A stretch of DNA of 23,756 nt from an uncultured Collinsella sp. (GCA_900552705.1 USAX01000016.1:1-23756); one strand, 5' to 3'. Positions 7,418 through 15,617 are shown, counted from the stretch's first letter. Numbers and translations: made by a program. The notes: generated by a model from the letters alone, not told the origin.

Positions 7418-7969
7418 ATGGCTACCATCATCATCGGTATCGTTGTTGTCGTTGTGATTGTCTGCGCCATCGCCGGCATCTACAACAACATGGTCACCAA
7501 GCGCAATCGCATCGATAATGCCTGGCAGAACATCGACACGCAGCTGCAGCGCCGCAACGACCTGATCCCCAACTTGGTGGAGACCGTCAAGGGCTACGCC
7601 AAGCACGAGCAGGAGACGCTCTCCGCCGTGATCAGCGCTCGCAACACCGCCGTCAAGGCGACCACGCCCGAGGCCAAGATGGAAGCAGACAACGTGCTGA
7701 CCGGTGCGCTGCGCCAGCTCTTTGCCGTGGCCGAAGCCTACCCCGACCTTAAGGCAAACACCAACTTTATGCAGCTCCAGGCATCGCTCGAGGACACCGA
7801 GAACAAGGTGAGCTACGCGCGCCAAAGCTACAACGACTGCGTGCTCAGCTACAACAACGCCATCCAGACGTTCCCGGCCGTTATCTTTGCCGGCATCTTC
7901 CAGTTTAAGGAGCGCCAGGGCTTCGAGGCAGCTGAGGCCGCCCGCCAGGCACCGACCGTCAAGTTCTAA
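7418..7969 (+). CDS. lemA: LemA family protein
   Basis: A 183-residue membrane-anchored protein. An N-terminal hydrophobic helix (3-21) is followed by the LemA helical domain with the family's typical RNRIDNAWQNIDTQLQRRNDLIPNLVETVKGYA block (split here: RNRIDNAWQNID, TQLQRRNDLIPNLVETVK) and the LQLQASLEDTENKV-like segment around 120-140. The N-terminus is expected outside and the bulk of the protein cytoplasmic, as in other LemA proteins, whose biochemical role is unresolved. The ATG at 7418 is chosen because CGGAG lies 7 bases upstream and the signal-anchor begins there; the open frame extends to 7283 without a better start. A TATACT at about 7351 may be its -10. It is monocistronic and followed by a terminator at 8010. 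Confidence 0.93.
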   Translation: MATIIIGIVVVVVIVCAIAGIYNNMVTKRNRIDNAWQNIDTQLQRRNDLIPNLVETVKGYAKHEQETLSAVISARNTAVKATTPEAKMEADNVLTGALRQLFAVAEAYPDLKANTNFMQLQASLEDTENKVSYARQSYNDCVLSYNNAIQTFPAVIFAGIFQFKERQGFEAAEAARQAPTVKF

Positions 7970-8009
7970 CAATCACGGCCGAGTCTTAAGCCAGCTCATC
8001 AACCCTTTG

Positions 8010-8041
8010 GGGTCCAAGGCACAAACCTTGGGCCCTTTTCT
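8010..8041 (+). terminator. Intrinsic terminator of lemA
   Basis: GGGTCCAAGG (8010-8019) pairs with CCTTGGGCCC (8026-8035, one G-U pair) around a 6-base loop, followed by TTTTCTT. Confidence 0.85.
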
Positions 8042-8127
8042 TATCCACGCACAACGCGCGACCAAAAGGCCGCGCACCATCTTTATTCAGATTAATTATT
8101 GCCCGTTGTGGCAACGCCGAGCCCGCA

Positions 8128-8252
8128 GGGCGGAGAGCAAGTTCCTTCCCGGCGCACTCCGCAGGACGCAAGAAGCCCTCGCCGCACGTAGTGCGCAGCG
8201 AGGGCTTCTTGCATGTCCGAGGACGCGCCGGGAGGGAACTTGCTCTCTGCCC
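8128..8252. repeat. 125-base near-continuous hairpin between convergent lemA and ilvE
   Basis: Outer arms 8128-8155 and 8225-8252 match at 26 of 28 positions (GAGAGCAAGTTCC with GGAACTTGCTCTC is perfect). Inner arms 8164-8182 and 8198-8218 match as GCAAGAAGCCCTCGC with GCGAGGGCTTCTTGC, plus GGAC with GTCC after a 2-base bulge. The tip CGCAC-GTA-GTGCG is also paired. Almost the whole element can fold on itself. The lemA terminator lies upstream and is separate. It may act as the ilvE terminator, but no U-run follows on the minus strand. Confidence 0.85.
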
Positions 8253-8268
8253 GGATAGGTAAGACAAA

Positions 8269-9321
8269 TTACGCGACGGTGTAAACCCAGTTGTGCTTAT
8301 CCTCGACAGCACCGGACTGGATACCAGTCAGGGTCTCGCGGAGTTTCTTCATCACGGGGCCGATCTCGGTGTAGCCAGCCGGGAAGGTCACGGTCTCGTC
8401 GGCGCCGTAGACCTTGTTGTCGATCTCGCCCACCGGGGAGATGACAGCAGCGGTACCACACAGGCCGCACTCGACAAAAGTACCGGCCTTGACCTCGGCC
8501 CACTCGACGGGACGCTGGTCAACGGTCATGCCCAGGTCCTGAGCAACCTGAACGAGCGAACGGCGGGTGATGGAGGGCAGGATGGAGTCGGTGTGCGACT
8601 GCGGAACGACGAGGGTGCCATCCTCCTTCACGAACAGGACGTTGGCTCCACCGGTCTCCTCGACATAGGTGCGGGACTCGGAGTCGAGATACAGGTTCTC
8701 GGCATAGCCCTCGCGATGGGCCTCCATCGTGGGCTTGAGGGACATGGCGTAGTTGAGGCCGGCCTTGATGTTGCCGGTGCCGTGCGGTGCGGCGCGGTCG
8801 TACTCGGAAACGCGCAGCTTGACGGGCTTAAGGCCTCCCTTAAAGTACGGACCGACCGGGGTCACGAGAATGCGGAACGTGTACTCAGGAGCGGGAGCCA
8901 CGCCAATCACGTCACCAGAGCCAATCATAAACGGACGCACGTACAGGGTCGCGCCGGAGCCGAAGGGCGGAACCCAGGCGGCGTTGGCAGAAACGACCTG
9001 CTTGACGGCCTCGACGAACTTGTCCTTGGGGAACGGGGGCATCTCGAGGCGCTGCGCAGAGTTGTACATACGCTCGGCGTTCATGTCGGGACGGAAGCAG
9101 ACGATGCTGCCGTCCTCGGCGGTGTAGGCCTTCAGGCCCTCAAAGACCTCCTGGCAGTAATGGAAGATGCCACCGCACTCGGAGACATGCAGGGTGTGAT
9201 CGGTGGTCAGGCCGCCCTCGTCCCACTCGCCATCCTTCCAATGAGCCTCGTAGCTGTAATCGGTCTTCATGTAGCCAAAGCCGAGGCTACCCCAATCGAT
9301 ATCCTTCTTCTCGACAGTCAT
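8269..9321 (-). CDS. ilvE: Branched-chain amino acid aminotransferase
   Basis: A 350-residue fold-type IV PLP aminotransferase that interconverts Leu, Ile and Val with their 2-oxo acids, using glutamate/2-oxoglutarate. The PLP lysine is K186 in GTGNIKAGLNYA. Other family blocks are the QEVFEGLKAY segment (57-66), RPFMIGSGD (129-137), EETGGANVLF (221-230), and GLCGTAAVISPVGEI (286-300). The length and CGLCGTAA motif fit the bacterial/eukaryotic BCAT type II group. The frame stays open to 9471, but the ATG at 9319-9321 is preceded by AAGGAG at 6-7 bases and matches the usual N-terminus. The 225 bases upstream hold no attenuator peptide rich in branched-chain codons and no T-box that I can recognise. 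The gene is isolated, not next to ilvBCD. Confidence 0.95.
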   Translation of the reverse strand: MTVEKKDIDWGSLGFGYMKTDYSYEAHWKDGEWDEGGLTTDHTLHVSECGGIFHYCQEVFEGLKAYTAEDGSIVCFRPDMNAERMYNSAQRLEMPPFPKDKFVEAVKQVVSANAAWVPPFGSGATLYVRPFMIGSGDVIGVAPAPEYTFRILVTPVGPYFKGGLKPVKLRVSEYDRAAPHGTGNIKAGLNYAMSLKPTMEAHREGYAENLYLDSESRTYVEETGGANVLFVKEDGTLVVPQSHTDSILPSITRRSLVQVAQDLGMTVDQRPVEWAEVKAGTFVECGLCGTAAVISPVGEIDNKVYGADETVTFPAGYTEIGPVMKKLRETLTGIQSGAVEDKHNWVYTVA

Positions 9322-9545
9322 ATGTCGCTCCTTACATACACAGTTGCATACTCGCGAACCCGCACGCAAGGACCGAGGCCGACCGCGTCGCAACGTCGCA
9401 CGCCCGGAGCGTAGAGCCGGACGGGACACGCGAACGGCATCGAAGCCGATGGCACGTCGATTCGCATGCACGAGATTGTACTCCCCGTACGCGTCTGATA
9501 AAACGCTTTTCTTTAACTAAGTAAAGTATTTTCATTTGACCGAAG

Positions 9546-9580
9546 CAAAAAGGCCCGCCACCGTAAAGGGTGACGGGCCT
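9546..9580 (-). terminator. Intrinsic terminator of dedA-family gene
   Basis: Minus strand: AGGCCCGTCACC (9569-9580) pairs with GGTGGCGGGCCT (9551-9562) with one mismatch, followed by a T-run (9547-9551). It lies 30 bases after the stop of the DedA gene. Confidence 0.88.
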
Positions 9581-9609
9581 CAACGGCACGGTTTGCGCGC
9601 TGGCTCGAG

Positions 9610-10257
9610 CTACGCGTTCTTTTTGCCCAGCTTAGCCTTAATCAGACCGACCACGGTCGGGATGATCGACACGGCGACGATGCCGATAATCAGCAGCTCA
9701 AAGTGCTCCTGCACAAAGGGGATGCCGCCAAAGAAGTAGCCCAGCAGCGTAAAGACCGTCGACCAGGTAATGCCGCCCAACACGTTAAAGATGACAAAGT
9801 TGCGCCAATGCATGCCGCCCATGCCGGCGATGAAGGGCACAAAGGTGCGGATAAACGGGAAGAAGCGACCCAGGAAGATGGCCAGGTGGCCCCATTTGTC
9901 CAGGAAGTCCTCGGACTTTTTGATGCGCTCGGGCGTCATGGCCTTCACCTTGCCCGAGGCAATGATCTTTTTGCCAAAGAAATGGCCGATCATAAAGTTG
10001 CACTGATCGCCCAAGATGGCAGCGGCCCATGCAACGGCCAGCAAAGCCACGATGTTAAAGCCGCCGTTGTGGGCAAAGAAACCCGAGGCAAACAGCAGCG
10101 AGTCGCCGGGAAGGAACGGGAAGAACACCACGCCCGTCTCGATAAAGATAATCAGGAACACGCAGCCGTACGCCATAAGCGGGCCGGCGGCGATCCAGCT
10201 GGCGATCGCGGTGCGCGGATCCTTAAGCAGCTCGGCGATAAAATTGATAAAACCCAT
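9610..10257 (-). CDS. DedA family membrane protein (SNARE-associated/VTT domain)
   Basis: A 215-residue polytopic inner-membrane protein. It carries the two DedA signatures: E40 followed by FPFLPGDSLLFASG (46-59), and GRFFPFIRTFVPFIAG (130-145) with conserved Arg and Pro residues. Members are implicated in undecaprenyl-phosphate or phospholipid translocation and membrane homeostasis. The substrate of this copy is not readable from sequence. The frame runs to 10326; the ATG at 10255-10257 is preferred, with GAGAGG 9 bases upstream. A TATACT on the minus strand near 10305-10310 is a likely -10. It is divergent from cysE, with a 223-base shared upstream region. Confidence 0.92.
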   Translation of the reverse strand: MGFINFIAELLKDPRTAIASWIAAGPLMAYGCVFLIIFIETGVVFFPFLPGDSLLFASGFFAHNGGFNIVALLAVAWAAAILGDQCNFMIGHFFGKKIIASGKVKAMTPERIKKSEDFLDKWGHLAIFLGRFFPFIRTFVPFIAGMGGMHWRNFVIFNVLGGITWSTVFTLLGYFFGGIPFVQEHFELLIIGIVAVSIIPTVVGLIKAKLGKKNA

Positions 10258-10480
10258 GAAGTAAAACCTCTCAGTTGTGGGCGCGGACACGTCCAAGTTG
10301 ACCAGTATACGGTTGTGACGCGGCAACGCACACGACCTTACAAAAGCGTGACTTCATTACCAGCAAGTTTGCATAATTGACACCTGTCGCGCAATGCCGC
10401 CAAGATTGCTCTTCCTAATCCCTAGCGAATCGCTATACTTTATTGAATTGCATTGTCACGGCGCTAAGGGAGGGCGGCCG

Positions 10481-11185
10481 GTGAGCTTTATCAATACCAT
10501 TCGCGAGGACATCAAGACCGTCCAGGCGCAGGACCCCGCCGCGCAAAACGGTCTGGTGATTTTCCTCTCCTATCCCGGCCTACACGCCAAGTGGAACCAC
10601 GTGCCCGAGCACTGGCTGTGGGAGCACGGTCATCGCTCACTCGCCCGCGTGCTCTCGCAGTTAACCCGCCATGTCACTGGTGTTGAGATTCATCCCGCCG
10701 CGCAGATCGGCAAGCACTTCTTTATCGACCACGCCATGGGCGTCGTCATTGGCGAGACCACCGTCGTGGGCGACAACTGCGTGCTCTACCAGGGCGTCAC
10801 GCTCGGCGGCACCGGCAACGAGACCGGCAAGCGCCACCCCACCCTGGGCAACAACGTCACCGTGGGCACGGGCGCCAAGGTGCTCGGCAACATTCGCATC
10901 GGCAACAACGTCAAAATCGGCGGCAACTCGGTTGTCGTCAAAGACGTGCCCGACAACTGCACCGTCGTGGGCGTGCCCGGCCGCATCATCAAGCGCAACG
11001 GCTGCCGCGTATTCGAGGAAAGCTTCGACGCCAAGCAGCATCGCGAGTACATGCCCGACGATGCCGCCGAGCAGAGCGCCCTCAACCGCCAGGGCATCAC
11101 CGAAAACGCCCGTCGCGTCAAGGAACTCGAGCGAGAAGTGGCCGAGCTCAAAGCCCTCGTCGCCAAGCTCGTGGACGAGCGCTAG
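10481..11185 (+). CDS. cysE: Serine O-acetyltransferase
   Basis: A 234-residue serine acetyltransferase that makes O-acetylserine from serine and acetyl-CoA, the first step of cysteine synthesis. An N-terminal helical part (1-65) is followed by a left-handed beta-helix of hexapeptide repeats (about 66-170). Active-site His/Asp lie in FIDHAMGVVIGET (81-93), and GKRHPTLGNN (117-126) is also conserved. The short N-terminus is the usual Gram-positive (EpsC-like) form. The C-terminal 206-234 segment is a strongly heptad-patterned coiled coil (ENARRVKELEREVAELKALV), which is less common. The start is a GTG at 10481, chosen because AGGGAGG lies 7 bases upstream; the frame is open to 10394. A TATACT at about 10433 may be the -10. 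No cysK is adjacent. Confidence 0.93.
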   Translation: MSFINTIREDIKTVQAQDPAAQNGLVIFLSYPGLHAKWNHVPEHWLWEHGHRSLARVLSQLTRHVTGVEIHPAAQIGKHFFIDHAMGVVIGETTVVGDNCVLYQGVTLGGTGNETGKRHPTLGNNVTVGTGAKVLGNIRIGNNVKIGGNSVVVKDVPDNCTVVGVPGRIIKRNGCRVFEESFDAKQHREYMPDDAAEQSALNRQGITENARRVKELEREVAELKALVAKLVDER

Positions 11186-11222
11186 GGCCGCGGGCAACCG
11201 CCACAGCATGAACGCCAACACA

Positions 11223-11268
11223 GAAGGCGCGCCGGTGAATCCGCCCCCCCCCGGCGCGCCTTCTTTTC
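11223..11268 (+). terminator. Intrinsic terminator of cysE
   Basis: A 13-base perfect stem (11223-11235 with 11251-11263, arm GAAGGCGCGCCGG) encloses a 15-base loop and is followed by TTTT. The loop and the start of the 3' arm form a run of nine C (11244-11252). Confidence 0.88.
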
Positions 11269-11270
11269 GA

Positions 11271-11300
11271 TGTGACATACGGGACTGCCCCTTTGTCACC
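11271..11300. repeat. Palindromic element related to the 20959/23081 repeats
   Basis: GTGACA (11272-11277) and TGTCAC (11294-11299) form a stem around a centre reading GGGACTGCCCCTT. The layout (stem, GGGAC-G-C core, CCTTTGT on the 3' arm) resembles the repeats at 20959 and 23081 but the stem sequence differs. It sits between the cysE terminator and the convergent ABC gene end. Confidence 0.5.
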
Positions 11301-13316
11301 TTATGCGAACTGGCTTAGGTAGAGGTCGGCGTAGGCGCCCTCGGCAGCCAGCAGCTCCTTGTGCGTTCCCTGCTCGATAATGTTGCCGTGATCCATAACC
11401 AAGATCAGGTCGGCATCCACGATCGTCGACAGGCGATGCGCGATCACAAAGCTCGTGCGTCCGCGCATCAGTGCGTCCATGGCGCGACCGATGGCAAGTT
11501 CGGTGCGCGTATCCACGCTCGACGTCGCCTCGTCCAGGATGAGAATCGCCGGGTTGTTGAGCAGCACGCGCGCGATGGTCAGCAGCTGGCGCTGGCCCTG
11601 GCTGATGCTTTCGGCATCGTTGGCCACACGCGTGTCGTAGCTCTGCGGCATGGTGCGCACAAAGAAGTCGACCTGCGCGGCGCGGGCGGCAGCCACGATC
11701 TCGTCGCGCGTTGCCTCGGGGCAGCCGTAGGCGATGTTTTCGGCAATCGTGCCATCGAACAACCAGGCATCCTGCAGCACCATGCCAAACTGCTGCCGCA
11801 GCTCGCCGCGATCCATGCGACTTGTATCCACGCCGTCGAGCGTAATGCGCCCGCCGTCAATCTCGTAGAAGCGCATGAGCAGGTTGATGAGTGTGGTCTT
11901 GCCCGCGCCCGTGGTTCCCACCACGGCGATCTTCTGGCCCGGCTCGGCGGTAAACGACACATCGCGCATGAGCGGCTTGTCAGGCGTATAGCCAAAGCGC
12001 ACATGCTCAAAAGCGACGCGGCCCTCCACGCGGCCCGGCAGCTTGACAGCCTCGCCCGGCTGCGGGTCGGCCTCCATCTCGGGCTCATCGAGCAGATCGA
12101 ACACGCGCTCCGCGCTCGCCAGCGCGCTCTGCAGCGAGTTGAAGGTAAACGACAGCTGCGTCATGGGCTCGGACGCCTCGTAGATAAACTGGAAGAACGC
12201 CTGGAACACGCCGACGGTCATTTGTCCGGCCACCAGCATGCTGCATCCCACAAGCGCGATCACAATCTGCGCCAGGCGGCCGATAAAGCGAACCGCCGGG
12301 CCCACGGCGTTGATCATAAAGTCGGCCTTGGCGCTCACGCGCGCCAGCTCGCCCGAAGCCTCGTGCACCTCGGCAGAACTCTGGCGCTCGCGATTGAACG
12401 CGCGAATCACCAGACGGCCCGAGTAGCCCTCCTCGACCGCGCTCGTAATCTTGGACACCCACTCCTGACGCTCGCCCGTCACATCATGCGTGCGGCGCGA
12501 AACCACCTTGGTCACCAGCAGCGACAGGGCCGTGAAACCCAAAAAGACGAGCGTGAGCTTCACGCTATAGACAAACATCATGCTCACGGCGCCCACTACC
12601 GTACCGATCGACACCAGCAGCTGCAGCAATCCGCGCTGCATGCTCTCGGACATCTTGTCCAAGTCGTTGGTCGCACGGCTGACCACCTCACCGGGGCGAT
12701 GCGCGTCAAAGTAGGCAAGCGGCAGGCGGCTGAGCTTTTGCGCGATGCGATTGCGTAGGCGCAGATTGAGTCGCTCGGCCACACTCGACATCAAAAAGCT
12801 CTGCAACGCATAGAAGGAGGCGGCTGCCGTCCAAATCATAAAGTAGACGAAAATGGTTTTGCCGCAATGTTCCCAGGTAATGCTGAAGGTAGTGTCGTTG
12901 GCAAACGCCACCTGCATATGACCCCACAGCTCATCGATCACGCGAGCGCTGTACGCCGGTGCGGCGGTGTTGAAGATGACGTAGAACACGATGCTCGCGA
13001 ACACAATATAGAAGCGCCAATGGTCGCCGGCGGCTTCGCTCCACAAGCGGCGCACCGTCGCCCAGGTATCCCGGGGCGTCTCGTCCTCGTCTTCGTCGTC
13101 CACGTCGCGCATACGCTCTGCCTCGGCACGGGCACGCTCGTCCTCGGCGCGCTCGTTTTCCTCGTAGAGCGCTTGGCGGCGAGCCTCGCGCTCGGCCGCC
13201 GCCTTGGCGGCGCCATCCAGCTCGAGCACGGCGGCAGCCTGGTCAACCGTGTTCTCGGCAGCGTCCGCAGCGACTGCATCAATAGCGTCGCCGTGCTTCT
13301 TGAGTTCCTCGGTCAT
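11301..13316 (-). CDS. ABC exporter subunit with canonical Walker B (third gene of marR operon)
   Basis: A 671-residue ABC half-transporter. Residues 1-90 are a charged, Glu/Ala/Arg-rich cytoplasmic extension (DEDEDET at 74-80) that is probably helical and unusual in length. Transmembrane domain about 100-400; ATPase domain about 430-671. Walker A GTTGAGKT (467-474), Walker B ILILDE (591-596) with catalytic Glu, switch H627. The signature is ISQGQ (571-575), a defective LSGGQ, matching the canonical-Walker-B partner of a heterodimer. It is paralogous to the gene at 101-1960. An ATG at 13314-13316 is preferred over a GTG at 13325: GGGAGG lies 8 bases before the ATG. The start is one base after the TAG of the upstream gene, so the two are translationally linked. 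Confidence 0.95.
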   Translation of the reverse strand: MTEELKKHGDAIDAVAADAAENTVDQAAAVLELDGAAKAAAEREARRQALYEENERAEDERARAEAERMRDVDDEDEDETPRDTWATVRRLWSEAAGDHWRFYIVFASIVFYVIFNTAAPAYSARVIDELWGHMQVAFANDTTFSITWEHCGKTIFVYFMIWTAAASFYALQSFLMSSVAERLNLRLRNRIAQKLSRLPLAYFDAHRPGEVVSRATNDLDKMSESMQRGLLQLLVSIGTVVGAVSMMFVYSVKLTLVFLGFTALSLLVTKVVSRRTHDVTGERQEWVSKITSAVEEGYSGRLVIRAFNRERQSSAEVHEASGELARVSAKADFMINAVGPAVRFIGRLAQIVIALVGCSMLVAGQMTVGVFQAFFQFIYEASEPMTQLSFTFNSLQSALASAERVFDLLDEPEMEADPQPGEAVKLPGRVEGRVAFEHVRFGYTPDKPLMRDVSFTAEPGQKIAVVGTTGAGKTTLINLLMRFYEIDGGRITLDGVDTSRMDRGELRQQFGMVLQDAWLFDGTIAENIAYGCPEATRDEIVAAARAAQVDFFVRTMPQSYDTRVANDAESISQGQRQLLTIARVLLNNPAILILDEATSSVDTRTELAIGRAMDALMRGRTSFVIAHRLSTIVDADLILVMDHGNIIEQGTHKELLAAEGAYADLYLSQFA

Positions 13317-13317
13317 G

Positions 13318-15054
13318 CTACTCACCTCCCTTCATCTGCGACTCTGCGATGGCGCGGTACACCTCGCAGGTTTCCATGAGCTCGTCGTGCGTGCCCAGGC
13401 CCACGACCTCGCCGTCCTTGAGCACCACGATCTGGTCGGCATGCAAGATCGTCGAGATGCGCTGCGCGATGATGAGCACCGCGGCGTCGCGCGTCTCCTC
13501 CTGCAGCGCATGGCGCAGCGCTGCATCGGTCTTAAAGTCCAAGGCCGAAAAACTGTCATCGAAGATATACAGATCGGCATGCTTCATGAGCGCGCGGGCA
13601 ATGGCCAGGCGCTGGCGCTGACCGCCCGAAAAGTTCGTGCCACCCTGCGCCACCGGGGTATCGAGCCCCTGCGGCTGATCGAGCACAAAGGTGCTCTGGG
13701 CAACCTGGAGCGCGTGGAGCATATCGGCCTCGGTCGCGTCTTCGTTGCCAAAGCGCAAATTGCTTGCCACGGTGCCCGAGAACAGCCATGCCTTCTGCGG
13801 GACGTAGGCAATGCGCCCGCGAATCTCGTCTTGCGAACGCTCGCGCAGGTCGACGCCGTCCAGGCGAATGGCACCCTTGGTGACATCGTGAAAACGCAGC
13901 AGAAGCTTTGCCACCGTCGACTTGCCCGAGCCCGTCGAGCCCACAATCGCGGTCGTCTGACCGCGACGACAGGCAAAGCTCAGGTCGCACAGGGTGTCCT
14001 CATCGGCATCGTCAAAACGAAACGACATGTGATCGAACTCAGCGACCGCATCCGCATCGCCCCCGGAGGCAGGCGCCCCGTCACCCAGCGTACGCTCGCC
14101 GTCCACGATGCTCGGCTCAATCTCCAACACCTGCTGCGCACGGTTCAGGCACGCCGCGGCGCGCGGCAGCGTCAGCACTACCATCTGCGCCATCATCACA
14201 AAGAACAGGATCAGGAGCGCATATTCCAGCACCGCGGAGATGCTCGCAATCTGCATTGCATGGGCGCCAACGCGGTTGCCGCCCACCCACAGCACCGCCA
14301 CCTCGGCAATGTTCATCAAAAAGAAGGTAGAGCTATCAAGGCCCACAAACAGGTGGTTGACCTTAATGGCGTTGTCCGCGTAATCGCTAAACACCTCGTC
14401 CAGGCGCTGCTCCTCGTGAAGCTCTTTATTAAAAGCGCGGATGACGCGAACGCCCACGATGTTCTCGCGCAGCACCACGTTCATGCGGTCGATAAAGCTC
14501 TGCAAGCGCATAAAGATCGGAGCCGCGTTGGCAACCGTAAAGACCGCCGCCACCAGCACAATCGCAACCACGACGCCCAGAAGCGTGCCCATGGCAGGAT
14601 CGATAAACCAGGCGAAGATGATGCCCGCCACAGCCAAAAACGGCACGGGCAGCACCAGCTGAATCGTCTGCAGAATCGCCTGCTGAATCACGTTGATGTC
14701 GTTGAGCGAGCGCGTGATCATCGATCCGGTGCCAAAGCGCTCAAAGTCGCTGGCCGCGAGCTCGAGCGACTTGTCGTACACGGCATTGCGGATATCGCAG
14801 GCCACGTTGGCGGCCAAGCGCGCCGAAAGATAGCAGCCCAGCACCGCGCCGCCGCTAGCCATGCCGGTCGCGATAAGCATGTAGAGGCCATTGCGCAAAA
14901 TGTAGTCGACATCACCCGTGGTGATACCGGTGTTGACCATGTTCGCCAGCATCGTGGGAACCAACAGCGTGCCGACGTTATCAACCAGCAGCACCAGCAG
15001 CGTCACTGCGACAAGCCCTCGATAGGGCTTCAGAAACCTCATTAACAGTCGCAC
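13318..15054 (-). CDS. ABC exporter subunit with degenerate ATP site (second gene of marR operon)
   Basis: A 578-residue ABC half-transporter with transmembrane domain (about 8-305) and ATPase domain (about 338-570). Walker A GSTGSGKST (372-380) and FSGGQ (475-479) are canonical. The post-Walker-B residue is Asp (LYIFDD, 495-500) and the switch His is Gln (Q531, IIAQRIST), so its own ATP site should be non-catalytic. The partner is the next gene. The start is uncertain: GTG at 15054, with AAGGTGAG about 9 bases upstream and overlapping the end of marR, or ATG at 15042, which overlaps the marR stop as TAATG. Either way expression is coupled to the regulator. It is paralogous to the gene at 1961-3817. 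Confidence 0.94.
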   Translation of the reverse strand: MRLLMRFLKPYRGLVAVTLLVLLVDNVGTLLVPTMLANMVNTGITTGDVDYILRNGLYMLIATGMASGGAVLGCYLSARLAANVACDIRNAVYDKSLELAASDFERFGTGSMITRSLNDINVIQQAILQTIQLVLPVPFLAVAGIIFAWFIDPAMGTLLGVVVAIVLVAAVFTVANAAPIFMRLQSFIDRMNVVLRENIVGVRVIRAFNKELHEEQRLDEVFSDYADNAIKVNHLFVGLDSSTFFLMNIAEVAVLWVGGNRVGAHAMQIASISAVLEYALLILFFVMMAQMVVLTLPRAAACLNRAQQVLEIEPSIVDGERTLGDGAPASGGDADAVAEFDHMSFRFDDADEDTLCDLSFACRRGQTTAIVGSTGSGKSTVAKLLLRFHDVTKGAIRLDGVDLRERSQDEIRGRIAYVPQKAWLFSGTVASNLRFGNEDATEADMLHALQVAQSTFVLDQPQGLDTPVAQGGTNFSGGQRQRLAIARALMKHADLYIFDDSFSALDFKTDAALRHALQEETRDAAVLIIAQRISTILHADQIVVLKDGEVVGLGTHDELMETCEVYRAIAESQMKGGE

Positions 15055-15542
15055 GACTCCCCCTCACCTTGATTCTCGGCTTGGCTCTCGGCAGCGATAT
15101 GCTGCTTAAATGCCTCGCACTCCTCACCGAGCACCTGAGAGAATTTTCCGATCAAGCGCATAATCTCGCGCTGCTCACACGGCTCAAGCGCGCCAAAGGC
15201 TCGCTGCTCGGCCTTGAGTGCCGGCAGCGCATAACGCTCGGCAAACCGCATGCCCGCTTCGGTCAAACGCACAACCTTGTTCTTACGGCTGCCTTCGGCA
15301 AACTCCAACGTTGCAAAGTCCCGCGCCGTCAAGGTTTTAATGGCCGAGTTGATGGTCTGCTTGCTGTAGAACCATTCGCTCGTCAGGCGGCTTACGGCAA
15401 TACTGCCGCCCGCCGTGCTGGTATCGACGAGCATCCAGTAAGCGCAGTCCGAAAGACCGCAGGCGCGCGAGAACTCCGAATAGATATGGTCGAGTCCATT
15501 GAGCATCCGGTCAAAATCGACCAGCGTAACCGCACTATTCAT
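15042..15542 (-). CDS. MarR-family transcriptional regulator of ABC exporter operon
   Basis: A 166-residue winged-helix regulator. The DNA-binding region (about 45-105) includes the helix FYSKQTINSAIKTLTARDFA and the wing segment EGSRKNKVVRLTEAG. Residues 1-40 and 110-155 are the dimerisation helices. The tail ends CDC after a Glu-rich stretch. It is the first gene of an operon with two ABC exporter subunits, an arrangement in which MarR proteins typically repress their own exporter and are released by its substrate. The ATG is at 15540-15542. The ribosome site is weak (GTGGGAT), which would keep repressor levels low. The promoter and operator candidates are at 15556-15617. Confidence 0.92.
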   Translation of the reverse strand: MNSAVTLVDFDRMLNGLDHIYSEFSRACGLSDCAYWMLVDTSTAGGSIAVSRLTSEWFYSKQTINSAIKTLTARDFATLEFAEGSRKNKVVRLTEAGMRFAERYALPALKAEQRAFGALEPCEQREIMRLIGKFSQVLGEECEAFKQHIAAESQAENQGEGESCDC

Positions 15543-15555
15543 CTATCCCACCATT

Positions 15556-15608
15556 CGATTGTCCGAATTTTGACCAATTTGTTATTCTAGATTAGTCCGA
15601 GTTTTGAC
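15556..15608 (-). promoter_or_regulatory. Direct-repeat operator candidate for the MarR regulator
   Basis: On the minus strand GTCAAAACTCGGAC (15595-15608) and GTCAAAATTCGGAC (15561-15574) match at 13 of 14 positions and are 34 bases apart. The first fills the spacer of the sigma-70 promoter; the second lies just downstream of the start site. Binding there would block the promoter. The repeats are in direct orientation, about three helical turns apart. Assignment to this MarR is by position only. Confidence 0.65.
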
Positions 15609-15617
15609 TATCGTCAA
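15589..15617 (-). promoter_or_regulatory. sigma-70 promoter of marR-ABC-ABC operon
   Basis: TTGACG (-35, 15612-15617) and TAATCT (-10, 15589-15594) on the minus strand with a 17-base spacer. Predicted start near 15582, about 40 bases before the marR ATG. Confidence 0.8.

Noticed and set aside
9322..9545. T-box or attenuator leader upstream of ilvE
   Set aside because: No T-box consensus and no short peptide rich in Leu, Ile and Val codons followed by alternative hairpins was seen.
13204..15045. A 613-codon plus-strand frame opposite the second exporter pair
   Set aside because: Shadow of the ABC genes; composition is dominated by His, Arg and Ala.
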